Source of the DNA: Marinobacter nauticus
Lineage (GTDB): Bacteria > Pseudomonadota > Gammaproteobacteria > Pseudomonadales > Oleiphilaceae
DNA: 64,000 nucleotides
NCBI RefSeq assembly: GCF_003634635.1
Contig: NZ_RBJB01000005.1
Span: 62,001 to 126,000, forward strand
Reading direction: 5' to 3'
Below the pieces are notes generated by a model that did no database searches, was not told where the DNA came from, and saw only the letters and a program-made list of their open reading frames with translations. The position numbers and the translations under genes were made by a program. This document shows positions 39,233-47,745 of the stretch, piece by piece (within the stretch, counting starts at the first letter, position 1; every line of letters begins with the position of its first letter).

Positions 39233-40105
39233 GTGCATGTACTTGTTGTTCACGACTATGGCCCGCTTGGCAAGGTGCTGTTGGAGCGCCTGCGGGAAAC
39301 GCATCTGCGGATCAGTCCCTTGCTGGTCAGTGATCCTGCCAATGTCGACCTGCATGCCCTGGATAACTGGATTCCTGAAGACACCGCGCTGATTATCAAT
39401 GCGTTGTGGCTCGCGGATCCGGAAAAGGCGGAGAAAAACCGGGAGGCGACTCACGAAGCGGCGTTTTCATTGCCGTTGGCGCTGGCCGAGCATGCCCGTG
39501 AGCGCAACATGGCTTTACTGCAGCTTTCTTCATGTTATGTGTTTGATGGCCGTAAACAGGGTGCCTACATTGCGTCGAATCCAGGGCAGCCTGTTAACGA
39601 GCTGGGTCGCTGGCAATGGGAATGTGAGCAGGCCCTGAGAACGCAGCTCCCGCGGCACATTATTCTGCGTACCGGCTGGAGCCTGGCCCGGTTTATCGGC
39701 AAGGTTCAGCGAAGTACGGCGCAAGGTGGCCTGTCTTTGCCCGGCCGCTGTCAGGGGCAGCCTGTGGCGGTGAAGGATCTGGCGAGGGTGATCGTGGCAG
39801 TGGCGCTCCAGATCGATTGTGGTGCTGAAGTCTGGGGTACCTACCAGTATGCCGGGGCAGAAGAGATCAGTCTGTATGAACTGGGGTTGGCGATAGCCGG
39901 CATGCCTGGCATTCCTGAAGGAATCAAGGTGGTGGACGAGGTGCCCGACTGGGGTCACATCGAACCGGTAAACACCACTATGGTCTGTACCAAGATCCGC
40001 AATACCTTCGGCATAAAACAGATGCCGTGGCGCACCTGGTTGTCTGAAGAGGTGGCGATGTTGAAGGAATCGAACAGCGCTGAGCGGGTTCCGGCAAATT
40101 TCTGA
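39233..40105 (+). CDS. RmlD-like sugar-nucleotide reductase homologue, catalytic residues altered
   Basis: This 290-residue short-chain dehydrogenase-type protein resembles dTDP-4-dehydrorhamnose reductase: LVVHDYGPLGKVLLERL at the N-terminus in place of the usual GATGQLG, then IINALWLADPEKAE, QLSSCYVFDG and HIILRTGWSLAR. The catalytic YxxxK expected near residue 133 reads LGRWQ, so Tyr and Lys are both missing. It may bind nucleotide without normal reduction. The GTG at 39233 follows CGGAGG. No rhamnose-synthesis genes are near. Confidence 0.8.
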   Translation: MHVLVVHDYGPLGKVLLERLRETHLRISPLLVSDPANVDLHALDNWIPEDTALIINALWLADPEKAEKNREATHEAAFSLPLALAEHARERNMALLQLSSCYVFDGRKQGAYIASNPGQPVNELGRWQWECEQALRTQLPRHIILRTGWSLARFIGKVQRSTAQGGLSLPGRCQGQPVAVKDLARVIVAVALQIDCGAEVWGTYQYAGAEEISLYELGLAIAGMPGIPEGIKVVDEVPDWGHIEPVNTTMVCTKIRNTFGIKQMPWRTWLSEEVAMLKESNSAERVPANF

Positions 40106-40114
40106 ACCCGCTCA
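40081..40114. terminator. Hairpin between the convergent RmlD-like gene and anr
   Basis: A 10-bp perfect stem TGAGCGGGTT/AACCCGCTCA spans the RmlD-like stop codon. There is no T-run. It lies between convergent genes, so a role in termination is plausible. Confidence 0.4.
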
Positions 40115-40135
40115 GGGTGTGTGACTGGTTGGTGC

Positions 40136-40882
40136 TTACTGGCCCTGACGGGCGAAATCCCGCGTTACCATTTGCAGCGCTTCCACATCCAGCAGTTCCA
40201 CTTCCCGCCCGCGAGCGCGGATGATGCCCTGATTCTGGAAGCGGGTGAAAACCCGGCTCACGGTTTCAACTGCCAGGCCCAGGAAGTTGGCAATGTCGTT
40301 CCTGGCCATGGGCAGGCTGAAATTGGTAGCCGACATACGACGACGGCGGAAGCGGCTGGACAGAGAGAGCAAAAGCGCCGCAATGCGCTCTTCGGCGGTA
40401 TTCTTGCTGAGCAGCATCGCCAGCTGATGGCTGTTCTGAATTTCCTGGCTCATCAGGTGATACATGTGGTGCTGCAGTTCCGGCAGCTTGCCGGTGAGTT
40501 CCTCAAGCCTGTCGACCGGGAATTCACATACGCTGGTACGTTCCAGCGCTTTGGCCGTGCAGGCATAGTTCTCGCTGCTCATGCTGTCCAGCCCCACCAG
40601 TTCACCAGGCATGAAGAAACCGGTTACCTGTTCTTCACCGCCTTCGGTAATAATGGATGTTTTGATGGAGCCGCTCTTGACCGCAAAGCAGGAGCGAACC
40701 GGGGTACTCTGATCGAAAATATGCTCGCCGCGGTTATAGATTTTCCCCTGCTGGACAATGTCCTCAAGGCGATCAAGATCGTTCTCTTCAATGGCCAGAG
40801 GTAGACACAGGTTGCTCAGGCTGCACTGGTGACAGGAGGCCTTGAGAGGGGATACTTGGTGAAGTCGAATTGCCTGGGCCAT
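40136..40882 (-). CDS. anr: Anr/FNR-type oxygen-sensing transcription regulator
   Basis: The 248-residue CRP/FNR regulator controls anaerobic and microaerobic genes. The iron-sulfur ligands are C17, C20 and C26 (CHQCSLSNLC) plus C108 in NYACTA, as in FNR and Pseudomonas Anr. A cyclic-nucleotide-like sensor fold, a dimer helix and a winged helix with DIANFLGLAVETVSRVFTRF follow. The ATG at 40882 is preferred; an upstream start at 41038 would add 52 unlike residues. A consensus box for this protein lies upstream at 41065, suggesting autoregulation. Confidence 0.95.
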   Translation of the reverse strand: MAQAIRLHQVSPLKASCHQCSLSNLCLPLAIEENDLDRLEDIVQQGKIYNRGEHIFDQSTPVRSCFAVKSGSIKTSIITEGGEEQVTGFFMPGELVGLDSMSSENYACTAKALERTSVCEFPVDRLEELTGKLPELQHHMYHLMSQEIQNSHQLAMLLSKNTAEERIAALLLSLSSRFRRRRMSATNFSLPMARNDIANFLGLAVETVSRVFTRFQNQGIIRARGREVELLDVEALQMVTRDFARQGQ

Positions 40883-41064
40883 AGTTGACGAACCATCCGG
40901 GTTGATCCATTCAAAACCGCACCGAAGCGTGTGCGGTGCGTCCTCAGCCCCAACAGGTAAGGCTTTTGCCTGCGTTCGGGGCGGACACCCTGGGCGATCC
41001 GGATACCTGGGCATGCGGCGGATTCCCATGGGTGCCAATGCTGAAACATCTGGTTTCAGTCACC

Positions 41065-41078
41065 TTGATTTAAATCAA
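41065..41078. promoter_or_regulatory. Anr/FNR box upstream of anr
   Basis: TTGATTTAAATCAA matches the FNR/Anr consensus TTGATnnnnATCAA at every fixed position and is palindromic. Its centre is 190 bp from the anr start. On the minus strand a TATACT element overlaps its upstream edge (41078-41083), so binding may block RNA polymerase, as in autorepressed fnr of E. coli. That last point is inference. Confidence 0.85.
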
Positions 41079-41140
41079 GTATAGCAAAAAAGGCTAGTCT
41101 TATGCCCAAACTTTAGTCTTTGCTCGTTCGCCTTTTCCGT

Positions 41141-42064
41141 CTAGCCTCTTCGCTTCTTGCGCTGCTCATCTTTCCTGGCTTTTTCTTCTGCCTCGGCCTG
41201 TTCCCGGGCCCGGGTTTCAATGAGCTCCTGTTCCACCATCTCCGGTGTTTCCAGCGAGATCCGGCCCAGTGTTCCGGCCCGGAATTCATTCAGCAGCACT
41301 TCGGAAACCTTGTGCAGATCCGGTACGCCGCCGCGGCCCAGGAAGCGGCGTTTTACGGCGATGGCGTCCATCAGTGCCAGCCCGTCCGCCGGTGTCTCGT
41401 CCAGTCCGTAGCGGTTGACGACGAGTTCCGGGTAGTTAGCAATCAGATAATCCGCCTCGAACAGCGCAACATCCTCGAAATCCAGCACGGCACTGCGGAT
41501 TGCGCCGGTTACTGCCAGGCGATAGCCGCATTGCACCGGCGACAGCTTGGGCCAGAGGAAGCCAGGGGTATCGTAGAGCAGAACGTTATCCGGCAGTTTG
41601 ATGGCCTGTTGTGCCCGGGTAACCGCCGGCTCGTTGCCAGTCTTGGCGGCGGGCCGGCCAGCCAGGGTATTGATCAGTGTGGATTTGCCGACGTTCGGGA
41701 TGCCCAGGATCATCACCCTCAAGGCGCTTTTCTGTCGATCATGCCCGGGCGTCATCTCTTCCGCCAGCTTGAGGATGCCCAGGGCTTCCTGGCGTTGATT
41801 GTGTGTGAGCGTGACCGCACGTACACCCCGTTCCCGCTCCAGCCAGGCCAGCCACTGCTCGGTGATGACCGGGTCGGCCAGGTCGCGCTTGTTGAGCACC
41901 TTGATCAGCGGGGTATCGCCACGCAGCGAAGGCACCAGCGGATTCTCACTGCTGAAGGGAATCCGGGCGTCCACCACCTCGATGATGAGGTCCATCTGGG
42001 GCATGACTTTCTTGATCTCCTTTCGGGCCTTGTGCATATGCCCGGGAAACCAGTTAATGGCCAT
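41141..42064 (-). CDS. rbgA: Ribosome biogenesis GTPase RbgA/YlqF
   Basis: The 307-residue GTPase has the circularly permuted order of the YlqF family: the G4 motif NKRD (58-61) comes before G1 GIPNVGKST (121-129) and G3 DTPG (165-168). The N-terminal INWFPGHMHKARKEI is diagnostic. In Bacillus it helps complete the 50S subunit; in gammaproteobacteria its role is less clear. The last 40 residues are strongly charged. It stands alone upstream of anr with a 258-bp gap. Confidence 0.92.
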   Translation of the reverse strand: MAINWFPGHMHKARKEIKKVMPQMDLIIEVVDARIPFSSENPLVPSLRGDTPLIKVLNKRDLADPVITEQWLAWLERERGVRAVTLTHNQRQEALGILKLAEEMTPGHDRQKSALRVMILGIPNVGKSTLINTLAGRPAAKTGNEPAVTRAQQAIKLPDNVLLYDTPGFLWPKLSPVQCGYRLAVTGAIRSAVLDFEDVALFEADYLIANYPELVVNRYGLDETPADGLALMDAIAVKRRFLGRGGVPDLHKVSEVLLNEFRAGTLGRISLETPEMVEQELIETRAREQAEAEEKARKDEQRKKRRG

Positions 42065-42300
42065 GGTGTTTACTCCGCTGATTGATTGAGGGCGCCATTA
42101 TGCAGGGGAATGACTAAATTTTCACATTCATCAAATCCCGCCAGTGCAGCGCCCTCAGAGCGAATCAAACTGAGAACCTGTACAAATTGAAGGGATATCG
42201 GGGTGAAATGAAGTAGGTGAATGCTTTAGGGTGTCACTTCAAACGATTAAAGCCAATCCGTGGTGGTACCCGACAGGCCGCCTCAATGATGGAGAACAGT

Positions 42301-42750
42301 ATGAAGCTCGCAAAATTCATCGGTTCCGCACTTGTCGCCCTGACTATCTCAGCGCCGGCGATCGCACAGCAGTCGCCGGGTGGTCAGCCGGATCAGGTGG
42401 CCCAGCTCGCGCAGATGGTGGGGCTGTCTGAAGAACAGCAAACCGAGATTCGCGGCATCATCGACGACATGCAGGGCGAAATCGGCGAACTGCGCCAGGA
42501 TGCCCGCTCGCTGCAGGAAGACCTGCAAGAGCAGATCAAGCCGGATTACGACGAGTCTGCCATTCGTGACAATGCCGCCAAACTCGGTGATGTGACCGGT
42601 GAAATTGCAGCGCTTTCTGCCCTGATGCAGGCGAAGGTGGATGCGGTGTTCACCCAGGAGCAGCGTGATGAGCTGGATCGCCGCATGAAACAGATGCAGC
42701 AGCAGATGCAACAGCAGCGTCAGATGATGCAACCTCAGGGCCAGCAGTAA
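42301..42750 (+). CDS. Spy/CpxP-like periplasmic protein
   Basis: The 149-residue protein has a signal peptide ending at APAIAQQ (about residue 20). The mature part is helical and carries LSEEQQTEIR and FTQEQRDELDRR, which resemble the LTxxQ repeats of Spy and CpxP. The C-terminus is a run of Gln and Met. A periplasmic chaperone or metal-binding stress role is possible but not shown. The ATG at 42301 has GGAG upstream. A strong terminator follows. Confidence 0.75.
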   Translation: MKLAKFIGSALVALTISAPAIAQQSPGGQPDQVAQLAQMVGLSEEQQTEIRGIIDDMQGEIGELRQDARSLQEDLQEQIKPDYDESAIRDNAAKLGDVTGEIAALSALMQAKVDAVFTQEQRDELDRRMKQMQQQMQQQRQMMQPQGQQ

Positions 42751-42778
42751 TTCGCTGAGTCGGTGTATTTGAGAGAAA

Positions 42779-42811
42779 CCCCGCCGGAGCCTGGCCCCGG
42801 CGGGGTTTTTT
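42779..42811 (+). terminator. Rho-independent terminator after the Spy-like gene
   Basis: A 9-bp perfect stem CCCCGCCGG/CCGGCGGGG with a 9-base loop is followed by T6. The RND exporter gene converges on it and ends at 42813. Confidence 0.88.
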
Positions 42812-42812
42812 G

Positions 42813-45290
42813 TTATCGGGCGTTAAACGGGCGAACCAGAATGATCAGCCTGGGCAGCAAGGTGAGTGCACCCAGCAAGGCCATGAACATGGCAAAACCG
42901 GTGAACAGGCCAAAGTAAATGGTGGGAATGAAGTTCGACAGCACCAGTATGGAGAAACCGGCAATGATAGTTAGCGAGGTGTAGAACATGGCCTGGCCAA
43001 TGCTGCGATGACAACGGTGCATGGTGGCCAGGTAGTCGCCGTCTTTGGCGAACTCGGTTTTGAAGCGATGGATGTAGTGGATGGTGTCATCTACCGCAAT
43101 CCCGACGGTGATGGCCGCCACGGTAATGGTCATCATATCCAGAGGAATGCCCAGCCAGCCCATCAGCCCCAGTACTGAGCCTGCGGCAATCAGGTTGGGA
43201 GCCATACCCACCAGCGCCAGCTTCACGGAACGGAACAGGATCAGAAACATGACCAGGATAGCGCCAAACACCACGCCGATGGTTTTGATCTGGGAATCGA
43301 ACAGGCTCTGGAGCATGTTGTTGTACATCACTGTCATGCCTGAGAGCAGTATGCGATCCCGGTCGTAACCGAGTTCGGTGCTCAGGTGGTGGCGAATGTC
43401 ATCCAGCAGCTCCTGTCGACGCAGGTCCGGCATGGTTTCCAGTATGCGGATGCTGAATCGCGCCTTGTCCTGCTCCTCAGAAATGTAAGGGGTCAGCAGA
43501 ATGTCCTGAAGGTCGTCCGGCACGGCGGCGGGCACGAAGGCCAGCTCCAGGGCGTCCAGGGGCTCACCGCCGTTCACCTGGGCCAGCAGCTCGAGCGTGG
43601 TCTGTATGGACAGGACTTTGCCGGTCTCCGGCAGGCTGTGCAGGTAATCATGCACTTCGCCCAGCTGGCGCATTTTCTGATAGGTGTACCAGGTATCCCG
43701 GTATTCCTCGTCACCGCAGTCTTCCACAAACGGGTCGCAGTCACTGGCGAAGGGGTCTGTGTTGGCATTCGCCGGGGCGGGCTGGTCGGTGATGACCACA
43801 TCCAGCGGCGTGGTGCCCCCCAGGCGGTCGTCTATGGTAACCATGCCCTGATGGATTTCGGTGGAGGACTTGAAGTAGTCGATAAAGCTGTTCTCCACCG
43901 TCAGCCGGTTCAGGCCAATCACGCAGAGCACGGCAATGACCCCGGAACTGACCAGAACCGTCCCGCTGAAGCGCTCGGTGAAGCGGGCGAAGGCATCGGT
44001 GAAGGGCACCTTGTCTGAGCTCACGCGCTGGTCGATCGGGGGTGGCAGCAGGCTCAACAGGGCCGGGAAGATCAAGAAGGTAATGAGAAAAGCCACGGTC
44101 AGCCCCAGGGTCATCATCCAGCCAAAATCGATGACTGGCCGGATGCCGCTGAAGGTGAGAGAGCCGAAGGCAACAATGGTGGTGATCGCCATATAGAAGC
44201 ACGGTCGGATCATGGTCATCAGGGTGTTGCGCAGGGTGGTATTCGGTGCAGCTTCGGGCTCGTCATGCTGGAATTCCCGGTAGCGCACGATCAGGTGGAT
44301 GGTGAGCGACAGGGTCATGATCAGTAACAGCGAAATGAAGTTGGACGAAATCACCGTCACCGGCCATTGGGCCCAGCCCAGAAATCCGACCATCAGCCAG
44401 ACCGTGAAACCGCAGCACAACAGCGGCACCACGACCCAACGCCATTGCCGGAAAATAATCGCCAGGGTGAGCAGCAGGAAAGCCAATACCCCGAAGCCAA
44501 AGGTGGAGAGATCGTTTTCGATAAACCGTATCATGTCGGCGACAATCATGGGCACGCCGCCCAGGTGGATGCTGGCGTGGTCGCGGTATTGCTCCAGTAT
44601 GGCGCGAACCTGATTGATGGTGGCATCACGCTCTTCACCCAGTTGCTCGGTGTAGCGGATAAATTCGTCGCTTGTCTCCTCAAGTTGCGTCCGCTCGGCC
44701 TCGCTGGCCTCGCCCCGATTCACCTTTTCCCGGAGTTCGTTGCGCTGGTTGAGTAAGTCAAAATAGCGGTCCGGGGTTGGCAGGTTGACCTGGATGGCCG
44801 TGGTCTTGCCGTCCTCGCTGATGAGCAGGTTGGGGTACATAGGGTTGTCCAGCAACGCCTGTCGGCCGGTCGCCGGAGCCACATCGTGTTCATCCAGCGT
44901 TTTGATCTCGCTGTCGACGGTGTCCAGAGTAAGGTCCGGGCTGTGCAGCAGCGGCACATTCAGAATGCTGTTGGTGGAACCGACGGCTTTAAGGGCTTGT
45001 AGCTCGTCGCGAAGAGCCCTTAACCGCGCCAAGCCTTCGGTGGTAAACAGGGGCTCGTTGGGGGTGTAGGTGACCACCAGGAAATCGTCAGAGGTGGTGA
45101 AGGTCTGGTTTACCTGTCGGTACTGCTCCAGCGAACGATCGTTTTCCAGCACCAGGGATTCTGCCGAGGCATCCAGCCGGAACTGATCAAAACGCAGCGC
45201 GGTCACTGCCAGCAGCAGGGCAAACAGGGCCAGGACAATCCAGGGGTGGGGCAGGATAAAACGGTCGTAGAAGGCGCCAAGGCGATTCAT
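42813..45290 (-). CDS. RND superfamily exporter (MMPL type)
   Basis: The 825-residue membrane protein has the duplicated layout of RND exporters: one helix (about 17-33), a large periplasmic loop, five helices, then the same again with the second loop starting near residue 430. The C-terminal half shows AITVGIAVDDTIHYIHRF, the conserved acidic relay region of MMPL/HpnN-like proteins. No membrane-fusion or outer-membrane partner gene is adjacent, so it may act alone on lipids or hydrophobic compounds. Substrate is unknown. Confidence 0.88.
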   Translation of the reverse strand: MNRLGAFYDRFILPHPWIVLALFALLLAVTALRFDQFRLDASAESLVLENDRSLEQYRQVNQTFTTSDDFLVVTYTPNEPLFTTEGLARLRALRDELQALKAVGSTNSILNVPLLHSPDLTLDTVDSEIKTLDEHDVAPATGRQALLDNPMYPNLLISEDGKTTAIQVNLPTPDRYFDLLNQRNELREKVNRGEASEAERTQLEETSDEFIRYTEQLGEERDATINQVRAILEQYRDHASIHLGGVPMIVADMIRFIENDLSTFGFGVLAFLLLTLAIIFRQWRWVVVPLLCCGFTVWLMVGFLGWAQWPVTVISSNFISLLLIMTLSLTIHLIVRYREFQHDEPEAAPNTTLRNTLMTMIRPCFYMAITTIVAFGSLTFSGIRPVIDFGWMMTLGLTVAFLITFLIFPALLSLLPPPIDQRVSSDKVPFTDAFARFTERFSGTVLVSSGVIAVLCVIGLNRLTVENSFIDYFKSSTEIHQGMVTIDDRLGGTTPLDVVITDQPAPANANTDPFASDCDPFVEDCGDEEYRDTWYTYQKMRQLGEVHDYLHSLPETGKVLSIQTTLELLAQVNGGEPLDALELAFVPAAVPDDLQDILLTPYISEEQDKARFSIRILETMPDLRRQELLDDIRHHLSTELGYDRDRILLSGMTVMYNNMLQSLFDSQIKTIGVVFGAILVMFLILFRSVKLALVGMAPNLIAAGSVLGLMGWLGIPLDMMTITVAAITVGIAVDDTIHYIHRFKTEFAKDGDYLATMHRCHRSIGQAMFYTSLTIIAGFSILVLSNFIPTIYFGLFTGFAMFMALLGALTLLPRLIILVRPFNAR

Positions 45291-45338
45291 GGGTTACAAC
45301 TCTGCAGTCAAAAACGAGTGCAGAGTGTGCCACAAACC

Positions 45339-46559
45339 TCAGCGAACTGTGACCTTTGCCGAGGCTTCTTCCAGTGAACGGATCAGTTGCTCCAGACGTT
45401 GCGTCATATCTGCGCTTTCCGAGAGCTGGACAACCATGTTCCGAGTGGTTTCCCGGATGTCCTGAACATTGGTCAGAACCTGATCGGTATCGGCGGTCTG
45501 TTCGGCAGACATATCCGCGATTTCCTGATTGGTCCGGTCGATACGACCGACCACCTCGTTAATGGCTTCCAGGGCCTGGCGCCCCTTTTCGGATTCTTCC
45601 ACGCATCGCTCGGCGTCGTCTGAGCTCCCCGTCATCTGTTCGACAGCGGTATTCATGGAGGCCAACAGGCGATCCAGGGTGGTCTGGATCTGGTCAGTGG
45701 AGTCCTGAACCCGGCGCGCCAGGTTACGGACTTCTTCGGCAACCACCGCAAAGCCCCGGCCCTGTTCGCCCGCGCGGGCGGCTTCTATGGCGGCATTGAG
45801 GGCCAGCAGGTTGGTTTGCTCGGCAATGCCCTTGATTTCGGTAATGGTCTGGCCAATCTCATGGCTGTTTTCGGCCAGTGACTGTACGCTGCCAGCAGAC
45901 TGGCGAACCACACTCGCCAGCCTGCGAATGCTGTCGGCGCTCTGGCTGACCCGTTGGCTGCCATTTACCGCAGTTTCCCGGGCTTCTGTTGACAGGGTTT
46001 TGGCAATGCCTGCCTGTTCGGCAATGCCGACAAAGCTTTGCAGCATGGCCTCAACGGATTCGGCTGAGCGGTTGGCGCCTTCCTGTTGCCGCGTGAGGCT
46101 GTCCCTGCGTGCGGCGGCCCGCTGGGTGAGAGATTCGACCTCCTGGTGCAGGTGCTCGGTGGCCGTTTTCATGCTGCGAACGACATCAGATGTACGATCC
46201 TGCATCGCATTGAAGGCAGCGGCCATTTCGCCAATTTCATCCCGGGAGTCGACGTCGGCCCGACGGCTCAGGTCGCCGCTGGTCTGCACCGCAACCATGG
46301 TGTCCTTGAGCCGGTTAACATGGCGTTCGATAAAGGAAATCAGCAGCTGGGAGCCGGCCATCTCCAGTGCCATAAGCACTGCCACGATCAGGGCAAAGCC
46401 CGGCGCGGTCTCTGCAAATACCTGGCTGAAGTTGGATTCGGTCTGGCCCGCGATCACCTGCATGGCATAAAGCACCAGCAGACACAGCACCGCAAACACG
46501 AGAATATTCAGCAACCAGAATTTGTACTTCAGCCGGATATTTCGCAACAGGGTCAGCAT
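45339..46559 (-). CDS. Methyl-accepting chemotaxis protein with minimal periplasmic part
   Basis: The 406-residue receptor has two membrane helices (about 14-35 and 54-75) separated by only about 18 residues, so there is no ligand-binding domain outside the cell. A HAMP domain (about 76-130) leads to a signalling hairpin whose tip [20 protein letters not shown] is at about 247-266. It may sense membrane state, redox or another internal signal. It sits between the RND exporter and lipA, with no che genes around. lipA ends 10 bp upstream of it. Confidence 0.9.
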   Translation of the reverse strand: MLTLLRNIRLKYKFWLLNILVFAVLCLLVLYAMQVIAGQTESNFSQVFAETAPGFALIVAVLMALEMAGSQLLISFIERHVNRLKDTMVAVQTSGDLSRRADVDSRDEIGEMAAAFNAMQDRTSDVVRSMKTATEHLHQEVESLTQRAAARRDSLTRQQEGANRSAESVEAMLQSFVGIAEQAGIAKTLSTEARETAVNGSQRVSQSADSIRRLASVVRQSAGSVQSLAENSHEIGQTITEIKGIAEQTNLLALNAAIEAARAGEQGRGFAVVAEEVRNLARRVQDSTDQIQTTLDRLLASMNTAVEQMTGSSDDAERCVEESEKGRQALEAINEVVGRIDRTNQEIADMSAEQTADTDQVLTNVQDIRETTRNMVVQLSESADMTQRLEQLIRSLEEASAKVTVR

Positions 46560-46568
46560 TGGCGGCTC

Positions 46569-47615
46569 TCAGTCAACGGCCTTGACCGGAATCTGCATCG
46601 CCTTGTCGGGCACGGGAACCTCCGGCACGCTCAGGCCCAGATTGTTCTTGTCGAATACCCGGTCGGCCCGGTAGCTGGAGCGAACCATGGGACCGGACGG
46701 CACTTCCATGAAACCTTTTTCCAGACCAATGTCGCGGTAACGGTTGAATTCTTCCGGGGTGACGTAGCGCTCCACCGGCAGGTGGTTCGGCGTGGGGCGC
46801 AGGTACTGGCCCAGGGTGAGAATATCCACACCAATGGCGCGCAGATCGTCCATGGTTTCAAGGATTTCCTCTTCGGTTTCACCCAGACCCAGCATCAGGC
46901 TGGTTTTGGTGAGCACATCTGGCCGATGTTTCTTGGCGTGGGCCAGTACGCTCAGGGTTTTTTCGTAACCGGCACGGGGGTCTCGCACACGACTGGTCAG
47001 GCGCTTGACGGTTTCCACGTTCTGGGCGAAAACGTCCAGTCCGGAATCCACCACTTTTTCCACGTCGCTCATTACTGCATCAAAGTCCGGGGTCAGGGCT
47101 TCTACCGCCACCTCCGGGGTACGCTGTTTGATGGCCGAGACACAGGCCGCGTAGTGCGCGGCGCCGCCGTCGGGCAAGTCGTCACGGTCTACCGACGTCA
47201 GCACGATGTAGCGCAGGCCCATCAGTTCCACAGACTTGGCGGTGTTTTCAGGCTCTTCCGGGTCAAGCCAGCCTTTCGGGTTGCCGGTGTCGACTGCGCA
47301 GAATTTGCAGGCCCGGGTGCACACAGAGCCCATCACCATGATGGTGGCGGTGCCGTTGGTCCAGCATTCGCCAATGTTGGGGCAATGTGATTCCTGGCAG
47401 ACGGTGCTCAGGCGGTGCTCGGTCACGTTCCGGCGCACGGCATCGTAGCGCTCGCCGCCCGGCATGCGCGCCCTCAGCCATTTCGGCTTGCGCTCCAGAG
47501 ATTTGCCTTCCGTGTTTGATGATGAACGCTTGACGCCGTCCTTGATGGCGGAGAAGCCGTGTTCGTTACGGAATTTGGAACCACTGGTAATGCGGGGCTT
47601 TGCGCTTTCGCTCAT
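46569..47615 (-). CDS. lipA: Lipoyl synthase
   Basis: The radical-SAM enzyme inserts two sulfurs into octanoyl groups to form lipoate. The auxiliary cluster ligands are C73, C78 and C84 ([12 protein letters not shown]); the radical cluster is C99, C103, C106 (CTRACKFC). The C-terminal RSSYRAD supplies the third auxiliary ligand as serine. Length is 348 residues, including a charged N-terminal 40 residues. It is 37 kb from lipB, unlike the adjacent pair in Pseudomonas. Confidence 0.96.
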   Translation of the reverse strand: MSESAKPRITSGSKFRNEHGFSAIKDGVKRSSSNTEGKSLERKPKWLRARMPGGERYDAVRRNVTEHRLSTVCQESHCPNIGECWTNGTATIMVMGSVCTRACKFCAVDTGNPKGWLDPEEPENTAKSVELMGLRYIVLTSVDRDDLPDGGAAHYAACVSAIKQRTPEVAVEALTPDFDAVMSDVEKVVDSGLDVFAQNVETVKRLTSRVRDPRAGYEKTLSVLAHAKKHRPDVLTKTSLMLGLGETEEEILETMDDLRAIGVDILTLGQYLRPTPNHLPVERYVTPEEFNRYRDIGLEKGFMEVPSGPMVRSSYRADRVFDKNNLGLSVPEVPVPDKAMQIPVKAVD

Positions 47616-47709
47616 TGGCCAGGAACTCTCGGATAAGGGTGTGGTGAACCTTTAAGAGTAATCGGCAGGCAGGGCAGTTACAAGGCAGGTAGGGGCAATC
47701 ACGGGGTTA

Positions 47710-47735
47710 CCGGGCACGACTTTGGTCGTACCCGG
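47710..47735 (-). terminator. Hairpin after the metY gene
   Basis: An 11-bp stem CCGGGCACGAC/GTCGTACCCGG with one mismatch and a 4-base loop lies about 11 bp beyond the metY stop on the minus strand. No T-run follows. Confidence 0.45.
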
Positions 47736-47745
47736 TTGAGGGATA

